Translations under genes and position numbers: made by a program
Origin: Paracentrotus lividus
Lineage: Eukaryota > Echinodermata > Echinoidea > Camarodonta > Echinidae
Direction: 5' to 3'
Length of the DNA stretch: 64,000 nucleotides
Assembly (NCBI GenBank): GCA_940671915.1
Contig: CALNVZ010000649.1
Coordinates: forward strand, 6,029,119 to 6,093,118
Notes under the pieces: generated by a model
What the model saw: the letters and a program-made list of their open reading frames with translations, nothing else
Told to the model about the DNA's origin: nothing
The model's database searches: none
In this document: positions 33,944 through 45,620 of the stretch, piece after piece
How the letters are laid out: each line of letters starts with the position of its first letter
Position numbering within the stretch: position 1 is the first letter of the stretch

Positions 33944-34564
33944 CATCAATATGATCAAGAAACCTACGAAAGGTCAATCTATTGAAGTGTTTTTTTAATT
34001 AATATTTAAATAATTTCATAATTTCATTTAGCTGCGTACTTGCTCTATAAAGCAACATACACATTGCTGTTAAAGTGAATTAGAACATGACGTAGAATCG
34101 AGTTCCTTAATCTCCGCTTTTCCAACTGCTCAAAACCATTTTAATAGATATGTTAGTGCGCCATCAACGGTCAATGCTTGCTGAATATACACTTCAGTCC
34201 TTTGAAGACAATCTATTCATTTCTAAACAAGTAAAAGAAAACTCTTCATCAGGAAAGTAGTGAAGGGACAGGCAAGAATCTGGAAACATAATGTTAATTT
34301 GTTAAATAATAGTAATTGAAAAACATGGATGTCTGGGGATACTGATATACTTTTATGTACCCAACTTTTAAACTCATAATAGCTTTAGAACTTCATAGAT
34401 CATGTGATGTTTTCTTAGATCGTTTAATAATTTTTATATCGATTTTCTTGTTATCTGTGCTATTATTCTCATTATAAAACAATTGTAATCATGTTGTTAA
34501 TTTTGGGTAAAAGAAATTCAATCAAGAGATCGATAGCTGGTTCTCCCCGTCACATTCCCCCCTC
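33944..34564. other. Unassigned AT-rich sequence
   Basis: No feature was recognised upstream of the reverse-transcriptase fragment. Degenerate LINE sequence may begin before 34565, but I cannot see it. Confidence 0.45.
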
Positions 34565-34854
34565 AAACATTCAACTGACCAAGCTTTAGCACAATTATAT
34601 GATCCTATATGACCATAATAACGAATGCCATGGCCAATAAAGAACAAATAGGAGTATTTATGGAGTTTTCGAAAGCTTTCTTTACGCTTGATCATCACAT
34701 TTTACATAAAAAGCTCAAGTGTTATGGAATTCGTGGCGCTGCACTTTCATGGTTTGAAAGCTACTTATCTAACAGAAAACAATATGTTGTACATAATGGT
34801 ATTTTTTCAAATTTCTTATATACCAAATGCAGAGTTCCACAAGGATCTATACTA
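34565..34854 (+). pseudogene. Reverse transcriptase fragment of a CR1/Jockey-like LINE
   Basis: The translation carries the order of motifs of the palm/finger region of non-LTR reverse transcriptases: KHSTDQALAQLYD (34565 onward), a frameshift near 34605-34612, then GVFMEFSKAFFTLDHHIL, KLKCYGIRGAALSWFESYLS, NRKQYVVHNGIFSN and RVPQGSIL. In active elements the first of these is F-x-D-x-S-KAFD-T-x-DH. Here the catalytic aspartate is glutamate (FMEFS) and the D of KAFD is F, so it is dead. The YADD box and everything after VPQGSIL is gone; the frame runs into a histidine/serine-coding microsatellite. Family: CR1/L2/Jockey-type from general pattern; the clade is not certain. Confidence 0.9.
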
Positions 34855-35372
34855 AAAAAAATTCTGTGTCAACTTTTCAATCATTTTCATAACACCATAC
34901 TTTTACTTCATCCTCATTATCATCATCGTCACCATCACCGCAATCTCCATTGTCATTCCTCCTCCTCCTCCTCATCATCATCATCACTGTCACTGGCATT
35001 ACATGCATATATTATTAATTATTGTTAGCCTATTATATTTTGTTTTCAATGATTATTTATCCACTCTGCTGAATAATGGTGTTAATCTTTTCAAGAGTTT
35101 TATTAGGGACTGTCATACTCTCAAGCATTTTGCTTACTTTGATTGCCCTTCTTCGACAAATGATCCGTAATGTTTTGGCGAAGTATTTTTTTAAATATTT
35201 TGACAATTTATCGTGTAATATCTTTTAAAGAAAATTGTTTGTAATAGAATTGTAGTCTTGATTCATTGTCAGAAAATTTATTATTTTATCTCATTTAACT
35301 TTGTCATTAAAAAAAGGTTGTACTTCTATGAAAGCAGAAGCAAAAACCAAATCAAATCAAATCAAATCAAAT
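34855..35372 (+). mobile_element. LINE 3' region with (AAATC)n tail
   Basis: After an internal deletion marked by CAT/CTC microsatellites (34915-34990) the sequence continues as AT-rich 3' untranslated DNA and ends GAAAGCAGAAGCAAAAACC followed by (AAATC)n at 35347-35371. Such a pentanucleotide tail is typical of CR1-type retrotransposons, and its position downstream of the reverse-transcriptase fragment on the same strand supports a single insertion of about 0.8 kb. The tail differs from the AATTC tail of the LINE family at 10165 and 40171, so at least two LINE families are present. Confidence 0.75.
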
Positions 35373-36563
35373 ATCGTTGAGAACTGGTTCACCCATTAAT
35401 GCAAACATAGAGAAACATAAAGCCGGTCAAGATTGAGGGAGTGATAAAATAGAAGGTTGAGGTTTCTTACCAAACTATGGAGATGAAAAAAATTAAATTA
35501 ACTGCTGAAACTGCTTATACAATAAGAGATAGCTAGTGGTTAGTAAAATTGAGTAAAAAAAAAAAAGAATAAAGAACCCCAGCTTTCGATCCAAGCAGAA
35601 TCTTCGTCAAAATGACAACATGTAAAGGAATACATAATGAATATATAGACAGGAAAAGTAAAACTCGGAGAAGGGGGTGGGGGAAAAGAAAGAGAGAGAG
35701 AGACAACCCAAAATTAAGCAATCAATATGACGCCAACTAGACGTATTCTAAACAAGAAAAAACTATCATATCTCATTTCGTCCTTATAGCACTCGGTACT
35801 TCTGTTTCGACCAACATCTCAACAACCTTCTAAAGTTGACCATAAATTATTTCGCTGCCTGCAATAGGCGGGTTGGTAATTTAGAATCCCCACATGTATA
35901 GGGCATAGACACAAGACTGTCTAGATGCTGAACTTTCACGAATGTTTTCGAATCAAACTAGATTGCAAAAGGCGAATGTTCATAGAATCCGTTAAAAAAA
36001 AAAAATAAAAAAAAATGACGATATCTGCCCATAGAGCGCACGATCGTATAGGAGAAAAATAATAAACCCATTCACCACATGAAGTTGGTGATTCTATATT
36101 TGCACCTCTGAAAGTATTCAACGGGTCAATGACATAATTAAAAGGTTCTTCAACAGTCAGAATTCTATAAACTACCTGCATGTCTTTGATCACATAAAGG
36201 GAGATAATATTTCATGTGCTTTCTAAAAATGTCACAGCATGGATTTCTTGGTAATCAGTCTGTCATCATCATTAAACACGACGACCAACAACTCTTTTAA
36301 TATCAAAGAAACATTAAAACAAAATATTGATATCATATTTTGATAGTTTAATCTCCCATGTGTTTTCGAAACCTCGCACAGTGCATTTCCAAGAACTTTG
36401 TCTGCCATCACCATTAAACATTGTTATCAGCACCTACTTACGACATATTGAAGTAGAAAAAAAAAATCTATTTGGATACCAATCTTCTACTAAACCACAT
36501 ATTAACTGTGACGAGCATGCATGTCGCCTGGGGGGAATTGCATAAAAGACCTACTTTTTAAAA
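35373..36563. other. Unassigned sequence
   Basis: Short GA-rich tract at about 35665-35702 and A-runs at about 35560 and 35995-36014. A weak direct repeat (TCATCATCATTAAAC / CCATCACCATTAAAC, about 36263 and 36402) is present. No gene was recognised. Confidence 0.45.
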
Positions 36564-36589
36564 GCGCGGGAAAAAAAAACGCGGGAAAA
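36564..36589. promoter_or_regulatory. Pair of E2F-type sites
   Basis: GCGCGGGAAA (36564-36573) and CGCGGGAAAA (36580-36589) both match the TTTSSCGC-type E2F consensus on the minus strand and are arranged in tandem 16 bp apart. No promoter or gene was found next to them, so function is speculative. Confidence 0.3.
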
Positions 36590-37292
36590 CTCACAGTGGG
36601 ATTCCGGCAGACTATCGAGTGTCATGGCGCGCTTTTCAACCTCGTTTTAAAAAAGCAATAAATTGATGAGGCAAAGCGAGAGCGCACCACCATGCATCCG
36701 GTCCAACAGGTACACCATCTGCAATGGTCTCTCTGTGAATAGATATCTATCAAGATAATTATGAATAACTGGTAAATCCTTCCTCCACGGGTACATCATA
36801 TTACTTAAATTGTGTGAACGTCTAGGTATAATCCCTTCGAATTCAAATTTTATGCACGTTTCTTCATTTTTGTTGTTGTAAATTTAGACACACTCAATGC
36901 TCGTTAACAACATGTTCAATAAGTATTAAATGCTTTTAGAAGCAGCAACAAAAAAGAAGATCCGGAGAGACAGGCAGAGGTGTAACAAAATAAATCAGAC
37001 ATAGGATAAAAAGAGTAGGAAAAGAAAACATAGAGAGAATAGGTTCTTAATTAAAAAAAAAAATAGAAAAGGAAAAAAAACCCTCTAAATACGGAGAAAA
37101 ACAGAGGGTTGAAAAAAAAATAGATAAAAAACAAAGGAGGTGAGAGAAGCGAGTCCTGCGGTACACCTGTGCGTTAAATTGTCAAACACTTGACCGTTCC
37201 ATAGCCTTCGGCGTGTTGACTACAGTCCAAACTGTTATCGATCGAACAATCACTTATCTTCAGCAGCTATGGCCTACTTCACCACTGCACCG
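36590..37292. other. Unassigned sequence
   Basis: Contains A-rich stretches (about 37050-37130). No gene was recognised. Confidence 0.5.
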
Positions 37293-37480
37293 TCAGTCTG
37301 ACACCCTCAACTCGATGACCCCGTTCAGACCCTGAATATAATCCCCAAGAAAAATGATATTGATCTACCTGATTATACTGTGCCCAGTCTGACACCCTCA
37401 ACTCGATGACCCTGTTCTCACCCTGAATAAAATACCCCAAGAAAAATAATATTGATCTACCTGAAATCATATACTGTGTC
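37293..37480. repeat. Two-copy tandem duplication (about 94 bp)
   Basis: CAGTCTGACACCCTCAACTC starts at about 37293 and again at about 37386. Both units contain GATGACCC(C/T)GTTC, CACCCTGAATA-type text, CCCCAAGAAAAAT and ATATTGATCTACCTGA. They differ by a few substitutions and indels. Confidence 0.9.
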
Positions 37481-39242
37481 CACTAGGCCTCACCCGAAAC
37501 GAAACTTGGTTGATTCCTTTTTCTTTCTTTCCCCTTTTCATCACTTTCTGGTTGATATTTCATGAAGTGTAATGTCGCACAGTTTCAATACAGCATTTCA
37601 AACAACCGCACGACATATAGTTGTATCCACTTTGGGAATTCCACTTATTAGAATACAATGCAAAGACTGCATTGTATTAAAATAATATTTCAGTAATTCA
37701 AGAACATGAATTTATGAATTCCATAAGCCTGGAAATGCCGATAGACACTCGATGCTTACACTTATTAAAAATAAAAATCCTCAATCCAGAGGAAACTAGA
37801 TTTAAACATTTATTGTACATATATTATATACTCGAAGCTATTTATTGAATATATTATGTGCATCGAATTAAAAGAAATAAAAAAATACGAGGTTTATCAC
37901 ATTAATATAAACAATGATAATTCATTTTGTTAATGCTCAATGTTATTCTAAAGGTTGGTTGGTTTTCACAGATATTTGAGCTTTATCTGAATGTACAATC
38001 GTTCATCAAACCAACCAAATCATAATGATTGTAAAATGAATTAAATGAAACGAAATTGCGTTGCAGTTTCAGGTATTCGACCAGCTTTGTTTGCATAGCG
38101 ATATAACTGCCAAACAGCTATACTACTTTATCTCTGTCTGACGTGCCAATGTGAACGGCGCATGTGGGGCAAAAAAAAAAAAGGTCATGTCGTTCGATCT
38201 CATGTTGCAGTGTTTGAAGGACGAGTTGAATCGCTTGCGCTCCTGCACTTCAACTTCAACAGGACTGACCTAATTCTGCCCCAAATAATCCATTTATATT
38301 TCGCTCGATTTTTGTTTCTCCTAGCATACCTAAAGTGGTCTTAGTTGAAAATATATGTGACATTGTATGTTAATAGCAGGAAAGTATGTATATAAGGATA
38401 AAACAAGTAATAAGTTGCGATGGATTAGACTAGAGAGCAACGTGACATTTTACCAAACATATTATGCAACTTACGATGAAAAGAAAACAACAACATCTTA
38501 TAAGGGGTTTCCCCGCTTGCATGTGGTGAGAAACATAAATGTTGAGCTATTGATAACATCTAAATCCTTTCTTGAAAACCAGACTGGATATTATCTTGAT
38601 TTGTGATCATGGTTGTTATAGCAACTTTGATGTAGAATCGGTGGTTTACCATATCATTAATACATGAAAAGTTTAACATATTGGGTTTGATTAGAACGCA
38701 TGAAGTACATTTTAGAAGCCCGAGTGGTTTAGCACGAAGGTATAACTTTTTATCGAAAATAATAAAGTAAAACTTTTTAGATTTACATGCAAGGAGTCGC
38801 TAGAGTTTGCACCCGCCCAACACAGGCTCAGGACACGCACAAAACAAACCACAAAACAGTCAAACAAATCCTTTGTGCATAGCCTTCTTTCATACGGGTC
38901 CAATCAAAACGGTCGTCTCAAAACTGTTCGTAGCCCTTTATGATATGACACAGTTGTCACTTTTAAACACTATTTAATAGGTGACACATGAAGAACAGTT
39001 AATTAATAACATTAATTATGTGGTATAGCATCCAACAATTACTGAACTTTGAATGCATACATGTATGGTAATGACATCATAGTTATTCCATCAGCCTACC
39101 CAAAATGCATTACAAGCTAATGATATAATGATACAAGGGTGCCCTTTAATGTGTTTTTCAGATCAAAGAAATTGACACACGGTCTGTGCTTTCTACTTTC
39201 ACTCGTAAAGCCGTCTTCGGTTGATCGAAACTTGACATGTGT
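37481..39242. other. Unassigned sequence
   Basis: An inverted pair GGTTGGTTGGTTTT (about 37960) and AAACCAACCAAATC (about 38007) may be an old MITE, supported weakly by AATTCATTTTG (about 37919) against CAAAATGAATTA-like text (about 38032). Plus-strand frames at 38162-38344 and 38367-38606 are not recognisable as proteins. Confidence 0.4.
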
Positions 39243-39477
39243 GGGGTGTAACACAAAGACTTACGATTGATTAAAAGTTACGATTGATTTTTTCTCGGTA
39301 GCCTCATTTGAAAACCAGGTACAGTCATGGATTAGGATTTGGATATGATTAAGAGTAGGGTTAGGGCTAGGGTTAGGATGAAGATCATGAACTTTGGCGC
39401 ATCCTGTCCATGATGAGGCTACCGAGAAAAAATCAATCGTAACTTTTAATCAATCGTAAGTCTTTGTGTTACACCCC
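39243..39477. mobile_element. MITE with perfect 65-bp inverted arms and a telomere-like core
   Basis: Positions 39243-39307 and 39413-39477 are exact reverse complements over 65 bp (ends GGGGTGTAACACAAAGACTT / AAGTCTTTGTGTTACACCCC; inner edge GGTAGCCTCAT). The 105-bp loop holds TAGGGTTAGGGCTAGGGTTA (from 39356) and the related GGATTAGGATTTGG. Perfect arms argue for a recent origin or for homogenisation of the arms. No coding capacity. Confidence 0.95.
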
Positions 39478-40170
39478 AGTGGTTAGATATATTGCATAAC
39501 CACAATTCCAGGTAAATTCCTACTATCAATGGCAAAAAGTGCACGTTCTAAGACGTGTTTTCAGATAAAGGTTGTTTTCCATGACAACCTGGTGGAAATG
39601 TCATCACAATTCCTCAAGCATGTCTGTCACCATCCCGGGAAATGTCATTCTAATGACACCGACGAAGTACTTTCTTGTTATATATGTTTCTAATCAAGAA
39701 ATATTGTCAAAGTGAAAACCTCATTTTGATGTGTGGTTGTTTTGCACTTATATTGCGACGATGCGTAGTCTTATGAGAATTAAGCACTTTGAAAATGTTC
39801 ATTAATTTTAAATAAAATTCACATGGTAGGCTACAAACATTTACAAGAAATATATATATCGCACAAAAGACCCTTAACAATTAAGCTCAATTACAATTAG
39901 CGCTATGCAATGCTATGTGACCAATGGGAGCACGACAAAACGGGTGCCTGTCTGCGATATCTAAAGTGACGTTTTAACAAAACTTATTTATCAACTTAAA
40001 AAAAAACAAACAAACAAAAAAAAAAACAAAACAAAAAAACGATTGATCGAATGATGCCTTGTTAGTTATTTGTTTTTTTTTTAAAGCTACCATTAGTGTA
40101 CATTTGAGAAAGGAATCTTATTGCAATGGTTTTTATTTGCACTTTGCCTCAGTTCATTGGGATTTATGTA
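39478..40170. other. Unassigned sequence
   Basis: A/CAAA-rich simple sequence lies at about 39998-40040. No gene was recognised. Confidence 0.5.
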
Positions 40171-40460
40171 TCAATTCAATTCAATTCAATTCACTATTTC
40201 AACCATCATCATATAAAAATTACAGTTAAAATTACATTTTTACAAAGAATACAATGATGGTTTGGTGACCCCGGAGAAAGCAGAGCTTATAAAAGGGGCC
40301 ACCAAATTACAATACACATAATGAATCAAATAACAAATAACAGAAAAAATACTTAGAAAATTATCTGAAATAAGTACAGACAAAAAACAAACACATACAA
40401 AATATGAACAAAAAGAAGTACACTAATGCAGCGGGGAAGTGGGGGGGGGATGAGAGAGAG

Positions 40461-40499
<39 letters not shown>

Positions 40500-40551
40500 T
40501 GATAAATGAATACGAGAATAATATCAAAAACAAGTTATCAAAAAGAAGTTA
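40171..40551 (-). mobile_element. LINE 3' untranslated region with (GAATT)n tail
   Basis: Read on the minus strand, this is the 3' untranslated part of the element whose reading frame ends at 40552. It closes with (GAATT)n, visible on the plus strand as TCAATTCAATTCAATTC at 40171. The last 190 bp are nearly identical to the insert at 10165-10360. A (GA)n microsatellite (about 40451-40500) lies just after the stop codon. Confidence 0.85.
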
Positions 40552-40710
40552 TCATTTGTTACTCAGCTTTCTAAATCTTGATAGGGTTGAACTATTTTTT
40601 ATTTCGTTTGGAAGTTTATTCCATAATTTAGGGAAATTAGTTTTGAAAGAGTTTGAGGCAACAGAAGTGCGTACCCGAGGTATGGAGTCATTTTCACCGA
40701 TGTGACCAGG
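40552..40710 (-). pseudogene. C-terminal end of a LINE ORF2-type protein
   Basis: The minus strand translates to HIGENDSIPRVRTSVASNSF, then KTNFPKLWNKLPNEIKNSST and LSRFRKLSNK before a TGA at 40552-40554. The pattern PRVRTS..S..T..PKLWNKLPNEIK....L..FRKLSNK is the characteristic tail of CR1/Jockey-type ORF2 proteins. Everything upstream is missing, so this is a 5'-truncated insertion. No frameshift occurs within the visible 50 residues, suggesting moderate age. Confidence 0.85.
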
Positions 40711-40712
40711 AC

Positions 40713-40990
40713 GTTACAAATTCGAAAGAACAATTTTAATTGCTTGCTGGTCAGTCCTTTTAACCAAAAGTGCATTTAAGAATGATGTTGATTGGCTAAC
40801 GCCATATCGCAATTGATAGCAGGCGTTTGTGTTACAGATCTCATGATCTTAACGCATATGTGAATGTTGCAAATTTTGAAAGCACAATTTTATTGGTTAC
40901 TGGTAAGTCCTTTCAACCTTAAGTGCAGGTGACAATTATGTTCATTGGCCATAGTCATTTGCGATTGACCTATGCGTTACGGAGCATATA
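40713..40990. repeat. Old tandem duplication (about 153-bp period)
   Basis: GTTACAAATTCGAAAGAACA..ATTTTAATTGCTTGCTGGTC..CAGTCCTTTTAACC..AAGTGC..GTTGATTGGCTAACGCC (from 40713) recurs as GTTGCAAATTTTGAAAGCAC..ATTTTATTGGTTACTGG..AAGTCCTTTCAACC..AAGTGC..GTTCATTGGCCATAG (from 40866). Many substitutions separate the two. Confidence 0.75.
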
Positions 40991-41729
40991 ACATTAATGC
41001 ACGTGCGGACGTTGCGTCATGAGAGGGGTGGAAAGGGACACGTGATTTTTCTCCAACATCTGCAGCCGAAGACGGGCAAAATATTAATCAAAACATAAGA
41101 CGCACTTGGGCGAGGAAAAACGGCAACAATTATAAAATAGGGCAAATCACTTGAACTATTCAAGCCATGGTGACATATTTTATGCTTCCACACGTGACAA
41201 ATCGTGCAAATTCATGCCCGTCTTTCAAATTAACCCCGGGAGTTTTGCCCTCGATTGAGCTGCTACTTTATCAATATAATTATGACGTGGCGAATTACGA
41301 TTAGCCATAGCTAAGTCAGATCAGAGAGCAACATTGTGATCACGTTAAGGCTCGTAGGCGTTAAAGGGATTATCATTTAATAGCACGCCCCCCATATTAA
41401 TTGCTCTTGATTCGCAAGTATCTGCTACTATATTATTGCCAAGTACTTTATTTAATGTATAAAAGTTTACAAAACTTTGGTCAGGTAGATGGTAGCTTGT
41501 TGATACATTGGCGTCTCCAGGACGAGGGGGGGGGGCAGCTGGCGTGCGCCCCTATTCATTATCATTAATTAAAAAATAATGATAATGACAAACAATTAAA
41601 ACAATACAACAAAACAACAAAATGCCGGGATGATCTAATTCGTAATCAAACCAGAAGGAATCAATGAACCCTAAAAAAGCGACCACTTTCTTGTCATTTC
41701 CGGTAATAACAATCTTATCTTTGGTATGG
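40991..41729. other. Unassigned sequence with one MITE-end-like fragment
   Basis: CATTGGCGTCTCCAGGACGA followed by a G-run and CTGGCGTGCGCCCC (about 41507-41555) looks like the start of a CAGTGGCG-type MITE, but no right end is visible. Confidence 0.4.
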
Positions 41730-44320
41730 TGTCAATGGTAATATCGTGTGGTATTACGACGCGGCGGGGGTATAGATGTGATCCCCAATGCAGGCGCAAC
41801 AGAGCGCTATCTTTGGTAGATGTAGACGTCTCACACATGTCCATGCAACGGATGAATAACAAACACTACACAATACGACCCTCGTTAGCCTATAGCGCTA
41901 CTGCCATCAGCAATTTTATCATTATCGTGTTGCCTTTGATATATTTCCCAATCCCCCTTTCTCATTTGTTGCCATGGCAACGGTCACACAGCGCAGATGA
42001 AAAAAACTCTGTACAAGCGCGGCGATTTCATGTCACGACTAGGGGGGAGGGGGACGGAAACACTCGAAAGTGAAAAATAAAACACTTAAAATTTGCATAC
42101 TTCGCACATTATGCAGAAACTAATGAAAATGTTTGCGAGTGCGAAGCCCGAGCCGAAAATTTTGCCTTATAATAACATTTAGCATTGTATTTGACATACA
42201 TTTTACCTCTTTATTTGCTTCACAAGCTAATCAGTACATAAAAATATGTTAAGCTCTAAAAATTGAGGGGGACGGGACGACCCCCCCCCCCCGGGATCGC
42301 CGCCAATGATTCTGTATATACAAGAAATGTCACACGATACGACCCTTCATATAAGCTATATTTTCACCTTAATGCTTTTGAGATTTTCAGTAGTAAAGGC
42401 ACATCTGGGGACATGGCCTCAACGAACGAATGCCTATAGGGTGAATATGAGTGTTGTACTCGGTTAAAACTAATGCCTCTGAAGTAGTAGTGACTGAACA
42501 GTATCTCACTTGGATGTGGAGGTCTCAGACTCAGACATGTCCATGTTCTATTATGCATAAGAAATGCCACACGATGCGACCCCCTTGTTAGTCTCATGGC
42601 TTCGCTGGAAATTATAGTATAATATGAACCTGTAATTTGAGATATTTCCCAAAAGCCCCTTTTCATCTATTACCATAACAAACAACACATTACGCATATG
42701 AGAATCATCACAGAATAAGAAATACCACACGATACGACCCTAGATATCAGATTTGTTATCACCTTACTGAATTTGAGATATTTCGTGGTATAAGGAAAAT
42801 CAGAAGAGAATCTCATCAAAAGAAAACCTATCGGGTGGAATAGGAGTGTTAATTTCGGTCACCTTCTTGCACTTGATGTATCGTAGTGTAGACACATCCG
42901 CAAAGACTACTTCATCAAACGTAGGCGAATAGGGTGAAACAGGAGGGTTATATTCGGTCACCTCCTTGTAGACATATCTGCAAAAATGATTTTCATTGGG
43001 TGTAGCAAGGTCTATGGGGGTGAAACAGGTGAGTTGTTTTCGGTCACAACAGGATGTTATCTAACGTAGATGTGAACGTTTTAGAAAATGTCACTGCAAT
43101 GAAAGCAATGAGACACGACCCTTGTTGGCCTCAAGTGTAGGTTTACACCAGAGCTAGTAATCAGTTCCAACTGAGATATACCTCAATCCTCCAACCTTAT
43201 CTGTTACCATGGCAAAGACAGATCACGAACATAAAGAATATCATGGGACAGGGTAATACCACATGATACGACCCTTGATACCAGATTTATTCTAACCTTC
43301 TTATAAGTAAGTCTTGAATTTGATGTATTTTGTATTAAACACATTTGCAAAGAAGACTTAATCGAGCGTAGGCCCATCGGGATAAACTGGAGTGTTGTTT
43401 TCGGTCACATCCCAATCCCTAAGAATCAGTAGCAAGAAAGCGTTATCTAACTGAGATGTGGACTTGTCAGAAATTTCACTGCAATGTATGCGTACGAAAT
43501 ACCATAGCTTTAGAATACGGCTTGTTATCACCTTGTAACCTTTCATAATTATTATCCACATTGTATTGTATTGCAATGTATGCATGATAAATATCGCATG
43601 ACATGACACTCGTTAGCCTCTAGTGTAGCTTTATATCAGAGTTTGTTATCATCTTGCTCCCATTGAAATATCCCTCGAACGTAAACCTATAGGGTAAAAC
43701 AGGAGTGTTGTTTTTGGTCACATCTAAATCCCTAGAGGCAGTAGCAACAAAACGTCATCTAACTTAGATGTGGACTTCAAAATGGTCTGAACGTAAACCT
43801 ATAGGGTAAAACAAGCGTGTTGTTTTTCGGTCACATCTAAATCCCTAGAAGCAGGAGCAGTAAAACGTCATCTAACTCAGATTTAAACCTCTTAGACAAT
43901 GTCACTGCAATTTGTGTATAGGCCTACATGATAAATAACGCAACACAACCCATCTTAGCCTCCAATGTAGCTTTATACCAGAGTTTGTTATTTTCTGGTT
44001 CTAATTGACAAATTCCTCAATCGTAAACCTATTACAGGGCAAAAGAGGAGTGTCGTTTTCGGTCTCACCTAAATCCATATAAGAAGCAGGAGCAAAAAAA
44101 CGTTATCTAACTTTATGTGAGCTTATAGATGGTCTTATTGAACGTAAACCAATAGGGTAAAAGAAGAGTGTTGTTTTCGGTCACATCCGAATCCCTATGA
44201 AGCAGAAGCAGCAAAATGTAGATGTGAACCTGTCAGACATGTCACTGCAATGTATGCATAAGAAATACCACCCGATACGACCTCTGTTCGCTTCTAGCGT
44301 AGCTTGATACAAGGGTTGAC
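41730..44320. repeat. Decayed tandem array of about 335-bp units
   Basis: Phrases recur in the same order and orientation throughout: ACCACACGATACGACCC; TAGTGTAGCTTTATACCAGA; TTGTTATCACCTTG; CCTATAGGGTAAAACAGGAG; TGTTGTTTTCGGTCACATC; AAATCCCTAGAAGCAGTAGC; CGTCATCTAACTTAGATGTG; TGTCACTGCAATGTATGCAT. The first phrase (or variants) lies at about 41875, 42339, 42577, 42734, 43115, 43268, 43603, 43945 and 44277. Spacing is 332-342 in the last three intervals and irregular before. Short frames inside are not genes. Confidence 0.85.
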
Positions 44321-45449
44321 AGGTAGTGTTATAGATTTTTCATCACCAAACAAAGGCGACAACTGTACAATTGCAATCTTAAGCCTTGACGGCAATTTGG
44401 CTTAAAGCTCTACAGTTAAGGCGCCACGATAAGATCAATTTCATTGAAGGAAAAAGGCATTTTGTACCTCCGTAAAAAAAAAAGCCCCCTACGTGTGATA
44501 AGATTATTTTCCAAGAGAATAACTAGTCGTAACAAAATCAATGGAATAACCATGACGTTGGGAAAACGACAAATCTGCACATGAAATTGCGACTGAGGCT
44601 ATACCACCTTGGTTATACAGAAGTTAATAGACCAAACCTGCTTTATAGTTCAATTGCAAAAAAGGGTGGCACTCTACCTTTAGCTTTAAAAATCCGATTT
44701 TCTAAAATGTATGGTAGCCGAAAAAAAAAACAAAACAAAGCAAAAACGAAAATGTGACTACATAAAATAGAAAAAAAAATGTGCAGAGTTTCTGCGTCCC
44801 TCAATTTTTCAATGAGGGTGTTCGTTGTATATATTTTAAGCATGGGAGTTTATTTAGGTTAATATTCAATATCTCCCCTCTCCTCTCCTGGAAGAATGAT
44901 AAAGATTTTTGTCGACGATTAAGAGGGTAAATGCTGCCACATTACTCGGCCGATCGATAGTTGATGTTTGTAAGCGGTGCTGCTCGCGTCACAAGGTTTG
45001 TGTCTGATCCTGCTCATATTTCCTGCAGTGTACGCTATACAGAGAGGTGGCACGTCAGTTGGTCAATATTTAGTTTGCACCTGCACCCGCCGTTACTCGT
45101 AATTCATCTGTCAATTATCGTTGGATTTCGATTGGGAATGATTATAATAAAGAGATCTTGGATACACTGATACTGCATGCGGACTTCACGTTAAATGGTA
45201 TACCAAGCATTGCCAATAGTGGTAGGCCTGCTGTATTATTTGAAATAAATTATTTAGCCTTATGGATTTATTGAGTCGTTATTCTGTAAAAAAAAAAATA
45301 AAAGGAAAAAAAAAAAGTGTTGCTTCATCGGTTAAACGTTGATGTCAACATGGGCCAATTTAAACATAAAGCCCTCCAATTCGAGGCTATATCCCCCATC
45401 TTTATTAGAAAATTATCCTGCATCTTGCCGCAGATAGTTGCGAATTCAG
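44321..45449. other. Unassigned AT-rich sequence
   Basis: A-runs near 44472, 44720 and 45290-45316. Short frames are not supported. Confidence 0.5.
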
Positions 45450-45584
45450 GACTTCATGGGGGGGGGGGAGACAAAATTGGAATTTCGTTTTTTTCTACAC
45501 TCAATTTTATACGTCACCCCAGTCAAATATCCATCAATATTTTTTTATTTTTTATTGTTTCTTTGTTTTTAACCGACAGAGGGT

Positions 45585-45618
<34 letters not shown>

Positions 45619-45620
45619 GG
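45450..45620. mobile_element. Partial CAGTGGCGGATCC-type element or relative
   Basis: GGGGGGGGGGAGACAAAATT then GGAATTTCGTTTTT (from about 45459) resembles the interior of the element at 47012-47397 (GGGGGGCAAAATTGGAATTT), but neither terminus is recognisable. A 27-base T-run follows (45590-45616). Confidence 0.35.

Noticed and set aside
37940..38050. Possible MITE with GGTTGGTTGGTTTT / AAACCAACCAAATC arms
   Set aside because: Only 10-12 bp pair well and the outer parts are too weak to define ends.
39356..39378. True telomere or chromosome end
   Set aside because: Only about three imperfect TTAGGG-like units, enclosed within the arms of a MITE.
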